NCBI GenBank assembly: GCA_029204225.1
Contig: CM055106.1
Coordinates: 12,074,107 to 12,138,106, forward strand
Reading direction: 5' to 3'
From: Diphasiastrum complanatum
Taxonomy: Eukaryota > Streptophyta > Lycopodiopsida > Lycopodiales > Lycopodiaceae
DNA: 64,000 nt
The position numbers and the translations under genes are program-made. Numbering within the stretch: position 1 is the first letter of the stretch; each line of letters opens with the position of its first letter. The notes below the pieces were generated by a model, which worked only from the letters and a program-made list of their open reading frames with translations, had not been told where the DNA came from and searched no databases. Positions 10,948-21,734 of the stretch are shown here, in pieces.

Positions 10948-13740
10948 ATGACTTCAATGGGTGTCTTTCTATTAGAAGCAAGTGAAAGATTGTCAACCTC
11001 CAATTACTCGATCGGGAAGGTTAGAATGGAATCTGTCTTAATACTACAAGATGTGATGGATATTGCACTTGGCATTGAAGAAGAACCACAAATTCCTCAA
11101 GAAATTCCAAAGTACAAAAAGAGAGCTAGGATGGCTCTGCATTATATTAAGATGAATGTCTCAAATGACATCTTAAGAGAATTGGTGCTTGTACTAATGC
11201 CAAAGATGCTTGGGATACTCTCAAGTCTATCTATGAGGCAAAGAATACTTCTAGACTTCTAACACTAAGAAACCAAATTTTTCAAAGTGTACAGAGAAGT
11301 GATGAATGTCCTTCAACTTATGTAATGAGAGTTAAAGACCTCCATAGAGAATTGTCATGCATAGGAGACTCCATCAACCAAAATGAACTTGTTCAAGTCA
11401 TACTTAATGGGTTAAAGGAGGAATATGACAACCTTGTTCAGAGTTATGCCATTAAGGAGGAGCTACCAAGTTTGGAAGCACTCCAAAGTGTGCTCATTTC
11501 TGAATAATCAAGACAAGAGTATAAACTCTTGAAAATGGAGAGATTGTCTTTCAACATTGATGGTAAAGCTCTCTTTACCAAAGACAAGCACAAGACAAGA
11601 AGTAAGAATCAACACCAATCCTCTTCAAGCAAGAACAATCTTATTTCCAAGGAGAAAGGAGAAGAGGATGAGTCCTCTCAAGCTTCCACATCCAAGAAGA
11701 AGAAGAAAAACATCAAGTGTTTCTTTTGTGGCAAGAAGGGGCATTATGCCACCAATTGCTTCAAGAAGAAGAGTCAATTCAAGCAAGCCAACATTTCTAA
11801 TGAAGAGAAGGAAGATGCTCATGCAAGTGATGGAGAGGGATCTCTTATGGTCTCGAGTTTTTCTTCATCACCTTTCAAGAAGGATGGTTCGTGGTATATT
11901 GACAATGGAGCTTCTTCACATATGTGTAGCTCCAAGCATTCTTTTTCATCCATGTCAACTTATGAAGGAGCCAAGAAGTCCATCTATATAGCAAATGATC
12001 ATGAGTGTGTTATTGAAGGCATAGGGCCCATTCCCTTAAAGCTTTCTTCATCAAAAGTTCTTTCTTTCTCTAAAGTACTTTTTGTTCCTAAGTTAACAAA
12101 AAATCTTACTAGTGCGCTTGCATTTGGGTCTAGATATGGTGGAATCTACAAGCTTGATCCCAAAGAGTATGCTAACTCTTGTGATGGTGCTTTTGCTTCT
12201 CATATTTCTTTGGAGGAACTTTGGCATAGAAGGTTGGGACATCCTAACTATAATTCTATGGTGTCCATGGTCAAGAAGGCCAAAGCTATTGGCTTGCCTA
12301 ATCTTATCTCCAAGAATTTTAAGCCATGCGAGGCTTGTGCCATATCTAAGTCTCATAAGAAGCCTTTTTCAAAGTCATCTATCAAGACTACACATCCATT
12401 GGAGCCCATACACTCGGATGTGCACTTCTCATCTTCAAAGAGCAAGGGTGGTACTACTTGCTTTGTAACTTTCATTGATGATTTCACTAGATTTACTTGG
12501 GTATATCTTCTAGCTTCAAAGTCTATGGTGTTTGACTATTTCCTAAAGTTCAAAGCTCTAGTTGAAAAGCAATTTTCATACAAAATCAAGATTCTTAGAG
12601 GTGATGGAGGTGGTGAGTACACTTCCAATAAATTTCATGATTATTGTGAGCTTGAAGGCATTAAAAGAGAGTTTTCTTGTGCATATACACCATCTCAAAA
12701 TGGGATGGCTAAAAGAAAGAATAGAACACTGTGTGAATGTGCCAAAACCATTAGAATTGAGGCATCCTTGCCAAAAGACTTTTGGGGTGAGGCCATCAAT
12801 TGTTCAAACTATCTTTGCAATCGACTCCCTCATGTAGCACTTGGAGGAAAGTCACCATATGAAGCACTTTATTTGAAGAAACCTAAGGTTGATCACCTTA
12901 CAGTATTTGGATGCATATGCTTTGTCCATATTCCCTTGAAAACGAGAAAGAAGGATGATCCTTGTGCAAGCAAAGGAGTAATGGTTGGATATTCATCCAA
13001 CAAGAAAGCCTATCGAATCTACATGATTTCTACTTCTAAAGTAATTGATAGTAGAGATGTAGTTTTTCATGAAGAAGAAAAGTCCAATCTTGGAGGGGCC
13101 GAGATCAAGCAACCTCAAAATCAATCACCTTTTGTTATTGAAGACAATCAACATATGGAGGAGTCGAGATTTGAAAATGGAAGTCCTCAGATTTTCACTC
13201 CTAGAAGATCCATGAGGGAGAGATCCGAGCCCAAGAGGCTTACTTTTGATGACAAAGGAAAACAAGTGGATCTTGATTCCACTTATGCTTATTTTGTTTC
13301 TCACGAGGAGCCCAAAGATGTCCAAGAAGCCCTCAATACCAAGGAGTGGTATGAGGCCATGAAGATTGAATATGATGCCTTGATCACCAACCAGACATGG
13401 GAGCTAACATGCATATCATTGGATGCAAGTGGGTGTTCAAGATCAAGTACAATCATGATGGCTCCATCAACAAGTACAAGGCAAGATTATGTGCTAAAGG
13501 CTTTGCACAAATATATGGCCTTGACTATGAAGAAACTTTTGCTCCTATAGCAAAGATGGTGACAATAAGAATCATTATCTCTCTTGCCTTATTTTTTAAG
13601 TGAAAACTATTTCAACTTGATGTCTCCAATGATTTTTTGAATGGCTATCTTGAGGAGGAGATATACATGGAACAGCCTCAAGGATTTATCAAGGATAAAT
13701 TTAAGGTGTGTTTGCAATTTAGAAGTCTTTATGGCTTGGA
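10948..13740 (+). pseudogene. Ty1/copia element C gag-pol (gag, protease, integrase, partial RT)
   Basis: This is the best preserved retroelement in the window. Gag starts at ATG 10,948, shifts frame near 11,185 and has one stop at about 11,505. The long frame that follows, to about 13,420, carries the zinc knuckle CFFCGKKGHYATNCF (11,719-11,763), protease-like WYIDNGASSHMCSS (about 11,890), pre-integrase WHRRLGHPN (about 12,220) and the integrase core. The aspartates are kept (HSDVH near 12,410; RGDGGGEY near 12,597), but the Glu position is Lys (NGMAKRKNRT, codon 12,711-12,713). A frameshift near 13,405 leads into RT (GCKWVFKIKYNHDG, then ARLCAKGFAQIYGLDYEETFAP). RT is cut at 13,740, before YVDD, by a minus-strand LTR element. 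There is no 3' LTR. Confidence 0.92.
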
Positions 13741-13966
13741 GGGAAATCCAACTTTATTCACTAACTTGACATTTAGGCCCAGCGACATTAAAAGTACCGT
13801 GAAAAGGCCTAAAGTCCTTTTATTGACTTTCTAATTAATCAAATATCTATGTGATCATCGGGTTGGATTTGGCACACGCAGGGTGCCAAATCCCTCTCAC
13901 TTATTAACTAGGGTTAGGGTTGCCTTGGGATCCACAAACCGTCCAACAATATCCCCCACCAAAACT
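13741..13966 (-). repeat. Truncated 3' LTR and polypurine tract of a minus-strand non-autonomous LTR element
   Basis: About 190 bp (13,741-13,932) match 15,883-16,075 in direct orientation. On the minus strand, a G-rich tract (ggtggggga, near 13,951-13,960) precedes TGTTGGACGG and then this repeat, as a polypurine tract precedes a 3' LTR. The far side of the LTR is lost where it abuts Copia RT at 13,740. Confidence 0.6.
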
Positions 13967-14061
13967 GGTGGCGGTCCCACGACACCTGCAAGATGCAGTT
14001 ACTGTGGGCTTTTATTTGCCTCACGTCGAATCTTTATTAAATGATACTGCACCTTCTCCAT

Positions 14062-15298
14062 CATTAGGGCCCTTTTTGGACTCAAAAAGGGCCTCCACTA
14101 ATTATAATTAGTGTTAATGACGACATGTGTACCAATAAAAGAGTGACAATTGAGATGGAATGGTCCATATGACATGGCATATCCAATGGTGTAAATTAGA
14201 TTATCAATTCTAACCCAATCACTAACTATCAACTAACTCTACTTCTCTAGCCCATAGTAATGATGATATAATATGGTCTAAATTTAAAATTCAAATGAAA
14301 ATATGGCCTTTATTTTTTCAAGGCCTTCAAAAGACCGGTTCAATAAGTGAGATTGAAAAAAAAGGGGCCCAATATTGCATTGGGCCCCCAAATTGAAATA
14401 AAAATTCAAAAAAAAAAGGGGGAGGGGGGCATGGGTTACAACCCACCCAATCCCCTCCCCCCCTTTACACTCATGCGATACCCGCTTCCAATCTGAAATC
14501 ACGATCCACCCACTCCGGGCCGCTACACCATTTGGAAGCACACTAGCCCGGAGAGCACCACGACCCCCCCTTCCACCCATGTCTGCTGTCCTGAGCTCAA
14601 GGATGAAGGGTTTTCATCGAGAACAGGGACGATGCACCCACTCGAGCTAGCGTCCCGAAGTGCAACGAGACCCAGACCAACGTTGCAAAGCTTGGCACTT
14701 CAGGACGCTGGCCCGGGTGGGTGCATCGCCTCTGCGCCTGATGAAAGCCCTCCATCCTCGGGCTCTAGACAGCAGGCAGGGATAGAAAGGGGGGTCATGG
14801 CCCTCTTCGGAATGGTGTGCCTCCAAATATTGCAGTGTCTTGGAGTGGGTGGATCGTGATGCGCTAGGGCTGGGGAGCGGGTACCGCGAGGGTGTACAAG
14901 AGGAGGGGGAGGGTACAAGTGGGGGGATGGGGGGGGGGGGGGGGGTGATGTACCCCATGCCCCCTCCCCCTTTTTTTTTTTGAATTTTTATTTCAATTTA
15001 GGAGACCAATGCAATATTAGGCCCTCTTTTTTTCATTCTCAGTTATAAAAACGGTTTTTTGAAGGCCTTGAAAAAATAAAGGCCATATTTTCATTGAAAT
15101 TTTAGATTTAGACTACATTAAATCACTTGTCCTTTCTATATTACACTAGGTCTAAATGAAGCCTTTTGAAGTGTGATTTAACTCATGATAAACCCATGGA
15201 ACTGCCACGTAGGACAATTAGTGAGTTAATTAACCCTACTTAGCAAACATGTTTAGGCAAGGAAGAGGCCCTTTTTGAGTCCAAAAAGGGCCCTAATG
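14062..15298. repeat. 1.24-kb near-symmetric foldback palindrome
   Basis: The two halves are reverse complements about a centre near 14,680, leaving a loop of about 30 nt. Examples are 14,631-14,663 against 14,695-14,727 around the loop, 14,283-14,455 against 14,937-15,110 in the middle, and the ends CATTAGGGCCC (14,062) against GGGCCCTAATG (15,298). Each end is itself palindromic (GGGCCCTTTTTGGACTC and its complement). The outer arms at 14,105-14,283 and 15,110-15,262 are more diverged. There is no transposase ORF; the ORFs here are arm-derived and in GC-rich DNA. A homopolymer run of 17 G lies near 14,929-14,945. No clear target duplication is visible. It resembles a foldback or MULE-TIR element. 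Confidence 0.8.
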
Positions 15299-15324
15299 TG
15301 AAATCAAGTTGGACAGTGTTGAAA

Positions 15325-15342
15325 TCCCCAACAACGGTGCCA
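15325..15342 (-). promoter_or_regulatory. Primer binding site, Asp-tRNA type
   Basis: Read on the minus strand it is TGGCACCGTTGTTGGGGA. This is close to TGGCGCCGTTGCCGGGGA, the Asp-tRNA PBS known from Athila-type plant Gypsy elements. It follows an LTR end (TACA) by a few bases, as expected for a minus-oriented element. Confidence 0.7.
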
Positions 15343-15346
15343 AAAT

Positions 15347-16086
15347 TGTAGTGGGTTTCTTTCTTTGCCTATCCTCAACCCAAGATCTCATTGATCTAGC
15401 ATCGAGGAGATGAAGTTAGTTGTCACGCGTAGATTCATTCCCATGAGAGTGATAACATAGTTCAGATTTCAGCATGAATGGAAGATTCACATCTAACTCT
15501 AACATCCATTAACCCTAAGCATTAACACTACATCCATTAACACCCACAATGAAAATAACTTACTCTTTCTCTCTCTTCGTTTCTCTCTCAAAAAAAGTAT
15601 AAAAACATGCAATCCCAATAACAATCAAATCCAACAATTAGCAAAACTCAATAAAAAGCATGAGAGATGGAGGAAAAGTGTTAGAGAGCAAGGACATTCA
15701 TAAGTCCATTTCACAAGAGAACCAATATGCTTTATTGAAATGAAGATATGTACATGTGTAGGAAACTCGAGTTGGTCTCTTTTTATAGTAGAGAGGAGGA
15801 CCCTGGCCTCTGAATCCTATTGGTCCATTTCTGCCTCCCTAATTAATCAAATTTAAAAAAGAGTGGGAACCATCCAAATTGGAAGGAAACCCAACTTTAT
15901 TCACTAACTTGACATTTAGGCCCTACGACATTAAAAGTCCCGCAAAAGGGCCAAAAGTCCGTTTATTGACTTTCTAATTAATCAAATCTCTATGTGATCA
16001 CCAGATTGGACTTATACACGTAGGGTGCAAAATCTCTCTCAATTATTAACTAGGGTTAGGGTTGTCTTGGGATCCGCTTGGATATC
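15347..16086 (-). repeat. 5' LTR (about 740 bp) of the Asp-PBS non-autonomous element
   Basis: In minus orientation it starts near TGATATCCAAG (16,086) and ends in TACA (15,347) beside the PBS. It holds a TATA box CTATAAAAAG at about 15,789-15,780 and a polyadenylation signal AATAAA at 15,737-15,732, in the order expected of U3-R-U5. Its first 190 bp recur at 13,741-13,932 as the other LTR. The internal region between the LTRs (13,967-15,324) has no gag or pol, so this is a LARD-like non-autonomous element. Confidence 0.65.
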
Positions 16087-17080
16087 AATGGGACCTATAC
16101 CAGATCCAATTGAAGATGAACTCATTCATGTGAGTCATGCCTTGACTTATGATGACAATGCAGAACTTACTAATGACCAGATTCTAAATCATATGGATCC
16201 GACCAAATTTGGAGTGCGTAATATTCCTGATGAACCAACAATAAAATCACCAAAAGTAGTTATATTGAAGGAAGATAGGATCACAGGGTCAATGACGAAG
16301 AAACAAGCCAAGCAACATTATAATACGGTCTTGAAATGGGAAAATCCTCCTCAAAAGATTGATTCAAAGAATGTGATAAAGACAAAGAAAAAGTTAAGGA
16401 TGATTCTACAAGTTAGAGTTGTACCAAGACATCATTGTCTAGAAAGTCTTCACCTTCGAAGAAGAGCTTATTTTCTTAAAAGTCATCACCTCCACGATCA
16501 ATTCCTACTAAGAAGGCAAATCGAAGATCCAAGACAAGTCCTTTTGACAAAGAACAAGCAGATGTAGTCCAACATGATATGCTCGAACATTTTAAACGTT
16601 ATACACTGGATTATGTGGTTATCATGTTACCCAAAGCACATCGTGAACCCGGAGAATAGGTGCCAGAATCGAAAGATGTTTACGATGGCCCAGCTAGGAC
16701 ACAGACTATGAATCTTCCTGAACCAGTAGAACCAGAAAAGATTGTACAAGTTGGATCACAACTTAATCCTAAACAGTTTCAAGCACTCCGAACGTTACTT
16801 ATAAGGTATCAAGATTGCTTTGCATGGACGTATCAAGATCTCAAGGGTATTCCAACGTCAGTTATTGAACACACCATACCTTTAGTACCTGATGCAGTTT
16901 CAAAGGTTACAAAGTTCTATCGTTGTAATCCTAATGTTGCGGATCTGATAAAGAAAGAGCTTCAGAGACTGCTTGACGCCGATTTCATTTATGAGATTGA
17001 GCATACATAATGGGTTTCACCGATTGTCATTGTTTCTAAGAAGAATGGGAAATTGAGAATTCGTGTGAATCTCATGCAAA
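16087..17080 (+). pseudogene. Ty3/gypsy pol fragment: region before RT and N-terminal RT
   Basis: Two broken frames read across this fragment. The second (16,660-17,010) shows the Gypsy RT approach FAWTYQDLKGIP, then YRCNPNVADLIKKELQRLLD, and after one stop WVSPIVIVSKKNGKLRIRV near 17,011-17,068. RT stops there and is replaced by repeat X. The missing next part of RT (KTLNKVTRKDHF) begins exactly at the left edge of the minus-strand RT at 24,083, so the two pieces are complementary halves. It lacks an LTR of its own. Confidence 0.8.
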
Positions 17081-18030
17081 CTGATCATCTCAATGTATAT
17101 AGTATCACAAGTTTTCCTTGTTCATAGACTACGAATGACTATTTGCATCTATGCCTACTTGTGGATTTCAGAATAGCAGAAATGTGAAGATGATTAAAAT
17201 GGTAACTCTTTGTCAACTATTATTTCTCTGTCTATTAATGTGAGTTAAGTGAGAGAAAATTAAAGAGAAAAGAAAAGAAAAAAGAAAAAAGAGAGAGAAA
17301 AGAAAAATTGTGTTATATATACAAATTTTCAGTTTCAAGTTAATTTTACTTATATTTAGAGATTCAAACCTGATTGTTAGTGTTGTGATGTATATTTAGA
17401 TAAATATCGTTGTCGTATAGGACATTGTAAATGTGTTTTCGCTAAAGCTGCATAAACCAACTCTCTTGGAATACAGAGAGCATCTAAATGTCTATACGGG
17501 GATGCACAATCACCATACTTGAGTATCACAATACTTGTTATGCGGAAAATTACTTACATTCAACGAATTGTGTCGATTCTTGGTGCAGAACGTCTAGGGG
17601 AGATCCTTAGATCTCGTGAACCGTTTATTCTACCTATCCTTGACTATGAACAAACAAGAGATATAACCATTTTAGTACTCTTCTGAATCATTGTCTGTCA
17701 TGTCTAAAGGTTCAGTTAGTACGTGGTTTTCCAAAGATGTTTTATACCGATCTCATGTTTAGAATCTGATAAAGTGATGAGAATTCATTCTATCACTTTA
17801 CCACATCGAGAAGAACTTTGAAAAAATGATAAATGATCTCCTTGCAAACATATTTTGGAGAGCTTGGAAAACTCTCATTGATTGGGGAGTACGGGGTTGA
17901 TTAGGATGACTCCCAGGGTTGGAAGTGGTAATAGACCCGAGTCACTTGCGTAAGGGCAGTGTGGGCCATTTTACTCGTTGGGGCTTTCTGGCAGGACCAA
18001 TCCCCTGTCGGAAAAGTCCCTAACAAGTCA
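17081..18030 (+). repeat. Dispersed repeat X, copy 1 (inverted relative to 28,570-30,093)
   Basis: The sequence from atgcaaactgatc to the cctgtcggaaaag block near 18,020 matches the reverse complement of 30,093-28,570. Compared with that copy it lacks about 530 bp: similarity jumps from the gtctatacggggatg end near 17,505 straight to cacaatca. It includes a purine-rich AAAGAGAAAAG stretch near 17,260-17,305. There is no recognisable coding. In copy 2 it lies upstream of a Gypsy gag. Confidence 0.75.
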
Positions 18031-18342
18031 GCCAAAACAACTTAGCATTAATCCATTGCTCAAAGATTTTAAAAAAAATTCCAGTTTCCTTGCCTAAGAA
18101 GTTAATTCTCACCCCTTCCAAAATCTTTTTTCAAGAGCCTAATCTAACAATCGCAAACTTGGTAGTGCAATTAACTTGCAACCAAATACTCTCGAAAAAT
18201 CCATAACTCCAAGCTCTTCCTCCATACCTTGTTCCAAGCTTGAAGAATTAGGACCCCAAGTTTCGAAGATGCATACTCCAATTCTTGGCCTCCTCTTGAG
18301 TATTCTCCAACAACAAAACCTTCTAGCTTTAACTTTGATACC
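18031..18342 (-). other. Leader of chromovirus fragment (after PBS), no gag seen
   Basis: In minus orientation this follows the LTR and the PBS TGGTATCAAAG (starting at 18,343). It has only short ORFs and no recognisable gag. The PBS resembles the initiator-Met type with one mismatch. Confidence 0.45.
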
Positions 18343-18344
18343 AC

Positions 18345-18840
18345 TTTCAAGTCCTCCACCAATAATCCAAAATAGACAACTATAACAAAGAAACAATAGG
18401 GAATCTAATGGTGGATAAACAAACCCAACCAAACCTAGATCACTCGGATATAGCCCCCAAGCTATGGATAAATCACACTCAATAGGAGAGAGAAATCACA
18501 CCAGCAACATGTAGTTGCCAACATCAAAATCAAGCATATGCTATTGATAGCCCTATGGGTATACTTATACTCTCCAAGGCCCACACACTAATAGTAGTGA
18601 TGACATTTCACTAGAAATGTCAACAGCCTAACTGGGCCACCTCAACCACTTTTTCTATGAGTCAATGTTAGACCCATACAAACCTACCATCTTGAGTTTA
18701 GGCCTCCGACCATTATTTATGACTTTAATTCCATGAGGTCCCCAACTCCTCATAATCATAATGAATTGATGAGTCAAAGCAAATCTACTGACCTCCTTAT
18801 GGGATAATAATCTGAGATTAGTCCGAATGTGGGCATGACA
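18345..18840 (-). repeat. Chromovirus 5' LTR (about 496 bp)
   Basis: On the minus strand it starts TGTCATGCCC at 18,840, is co-linear with the plus-strand LTR at 5,816-6,220, and ends next to a Met-type PBS at 18,343. The two LTRs belong to one family but are clearly diverged. A pol belonging to this copy is not present next to it. Confidence 0.75.
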
Positions 18841-19148
18841 TTTGTGATCTATTTTCTAATTATCATCTAAATGTGCATTGAAAAGCCTCTTACTACTTCG
18901 AATAGCTCTATCATGTGTGAAGATCAAGACATTCACGGATCCAGATTAAGGGGGGGTGTTGGATTTATTTCCTCTACTCTCCTAAATCCCATTTTTTAAT
19001 CTCCCTCCATTTATGCTGCATTTTTTCTCACGTTGTCGCGCAGTCTGCATATTTACATACAAATTCTCACGGATGAAGAAAAGACAAAAATCGCAACACT
19101 CGTCGCACCCCTTTCACGCTCACTCACCTTTTTAAACAAATATGCAAT
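18841..19148 (+). other. Short non-coding spacer with a possible Copia polypurine tract and LTR start
   Basis: The plus strand shows aagggggggtgttgg at about 18,949-18,963, the pattern of a polypurine tract followed by a TG-starting Copia LTR. No RNase H coding precedes it clearly, so the assignment is weak. Otherwise nothing is recognised. Confidence 0.3.
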
Positions 19149-20931
19149 TTAAGTCAAAGTTACCGGATGATCAGGTATTTGTGCCTGTAGATACGCATCA
19201 CGCTCAAGGGTGGTCACATCCAATTCAGCCATCTGCAGTTGACCCTGGTGCAATTGCACTTGTTGCTTCACATCATGCACGGTCTTGTCCACTTGATCGT
19301 GGGCGGTTGTGAGGGCATTCTGCAGGGAACTGACATAATCCTCTAGGCAATCATCCAATTGTTGTGTCGTCTTCTTCTCAACTTCAAACTTAGCTTCGTG
19401 CTGCTTGGCGATCTTCAATTCTTTGTCCAGCTGAATGACTTTCTGGCTGATGAGTGTATTCTCAGATCCCATATCTGAGATGCGTTGTTCCATTTCTTTT
19501 TTCTTATCCAGCATAGACTGAATCACTTGCGCAAGGCTTGAGACTAAACTGAGAGCATCACCATAATCTACTGTTGTAGAGGTGGTAGCAGCAGAAGGAC
19601 CTGGTGGTACTATCCATGGTTGGTGTGGAGCAGGTGCCTGTAGCTCTTCTTCTTCAAAGAGGTCTTCCTCTTCATAGCCCTCAGGCACCGTGGCGTCGAA
19701 TTGCTTTGGCCCGACCCGAATTGTGGTTGGTGCGACTTCAACTTGAGGTTGCTGGTTAATCTGAAAAGAGTATTGAAAACCAGTAGTAGTATCATGGAAC
19801 TGTTCGAATCCTCTTCCAAGGGATTGTAGTTCAAATGGCGCAGGGCTCTGGGGTATTACAAAAGCTTCTGAGGCCCCAAGGGGGTCAAAATCATCGAACA
19901 TGTCCATGAAATACTGGGTCTTTGGGGAAACAGCTCCTATGTGTGGAGGTGAGGCACCCTGGGCACCTGTGATGGGAATGATAGCCCCAATGGTCATATA
20001 CTATCTGTGAGAGGAAGCAGAGGCGAGGGAAGCATCAAAGACGAGGAAAATAGGTAGTTCAGTGCGAATAGCAGTAGGGGTTGGAAGCGCAACTGAAGAT
20101 GTTTGCCTAGTACGACGTTGTGACGCGGAAGGCAAGTCAGAAATGACGATCTCGTTGCGTGGATGACGTTGACTATGTGAGATGGATGCTTGTTGAGATG
20201 ACTCGGCCGGTGCTTCTTCATAGATAGAAAGCACGGAATCCATACGAAAACCATGGATTTTATTCTCAAGGTGGGAGGCTGTTAGGAGTGACAACAAAGG
20301 GCCAGTAACAAATTGCTGCTTGGTATTGCTCTTGATGGCTCGTCTGAGCTCTCCAAAAATGGTCTTGAACCAGTTATATGGTTCCAGAGGAGCCTTGGCT
20401 ATCTTGGCGTGAGACTCAACTATTCTATGCAAAATCTGGGAAGTAATTCGGTCTTTCCTGAGGTTGCCAACCATCAAAAAATTGTTGAGGAGCTGAGCAG
20501 CGGTCTGAATGGCCGGATCAGTAATGGCTTCTAGAAGATAGTCATCATTAGTCCAGTGCAGATCATTGGTAATGTCAATATAAGACTTAATAGGCTTGCT
20601 TATAGTTTGGTGAGGCTTGGGTACTAGATGCTATCCCTATGGTAGCAAAGGCGGCTTTAGTCACGCGCACCTTGTGTTGGCTCCTTGGAAAGTAATGTAA
20701 AACTTGGATTTCTCCTCCTTTCAAGTACTGAAGGCAAGAGTGATAAAAATCCATGTTGATTCTCCCTGAGAAGGCTCTCTCATGAATACCCATTGCAATA
20801 AATAGAGGCTCCACAAGGGTCATCCATTGAGTGACCATGTTCATGCTAGGAAGGATCATGATATTCGTTGCAGATGGGACATCACTATGGATAGTGTAAC
20901 GTGACGACTGAGACGTATCTGTGGAAGACAT
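19149..20931 (-). pseudogene. Unrecognised ORF of about 590 codons downstream of Gypsy integrase, with coiled-coil C-terminus
   Basis: Three pieces form one product. The first runs from ATG at about 20,931 (MSSTDTSQSSRY) to 20,587. A frameshift near 20,600-20,640 leads into the second, down to a single TAG at 20,003-20,001. The third continues in the same frame two codons later, to 19,149. The N-terminal 250 residues look globular. The middle is Ser/Pro/Gln/Thr-rich. Roughly the last 130 residues form a charged heptad-like region (DKKKEMEQRISDMGSE onward), predicted coiled coil. No zinc knuckle, protease, RT or membrane segment is seen. It lies 0.8 kb after integrase on the same strand, where some Gypsy lineages carry an extra ORF. 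It could also be a captured host gene. I do not recognise the family. Confidence 0.55.
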
Positions 20932-21734
20932 GATGGAAAAGGACAGAAACTGAAAGTAATAGGCGCGAGTATATATCAAAAAACTGTACATAAAGTTTTG
21001 AAGGCCTTGGTCGTTGGAAATATTGGCGAGAGCTTCGCTAGCACAAGTGAGGAATGAATCGAATTCAGCCAATTTATAGGTGAATTTGGAGGGTCCATTA
21101 CACAGAATACTGATTTGGCTGATCAGTTCTGAACAAAAATTTGCAGGCTTGTTTAGTACTGTGAAAGTAGGCTATAAAAATCTCGGCGAAGGTTTTTGAG
21201 GTCCTGAAGCCATTCGGCGGACGTTTTTCAGGTCTGGCGAACCTTCGTCCAAAAGGATCCTTCACCCAAGTACTGTCATAAATGCAACTTTCAAGCTCTG
21301 AACCTATAGCCAACCTAATTTTGACATTTTAAGACCATCTACCATGTCATCAAAGGTTTTTGAGGAGAGCAAAGTGCTCGGTGAAGGTTTCCAAAATGAC
21401 ATATTGCTGATCATTCGCCTGACTCAGAAACAAGTACTTTTTCTGAAAAAGAACTTTCGCCCAAGTCAATATAGATATATTTGAAGTGGATGTATAATCT
21501 GAAAGTTCAGCGAAGGTTTCCAATATTGTATAGGCAACATATGACCGAAACAATGATTTATAAGTCATTTTTCATCAAAAATTATCTTTTGAAAATACTT
21601 TCTTTTCTCTTTTCCCATTCTGATGACTTTTCTGACTTTTGCTCATCAGTCTTTCCTTATTTTATCTTTTTTAACCATCTTTTCCTAACAAAATTTAACA
21701 ATTAATTATTGAAAACAAAAAAATTTGAAAACAA
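20932..21734. other. Non-coding spacer between integrase and the unknown ORF
   Basis: There is no supported gene. It contains diverged reiterations of a gcgaaggttt-like motif (about 21,184, 21,390, 21,510) and of ttcgcccaagt, suggesting old local duplication. An in-frame extension of the unknown ORF reaches 21,072. Confidence 0.4.

Noticed and set aside
14632-14958. GC-rich ORFs on both strands
   Set aside because: They are produced by the palindrome arms and appear symmetrically on both strands.
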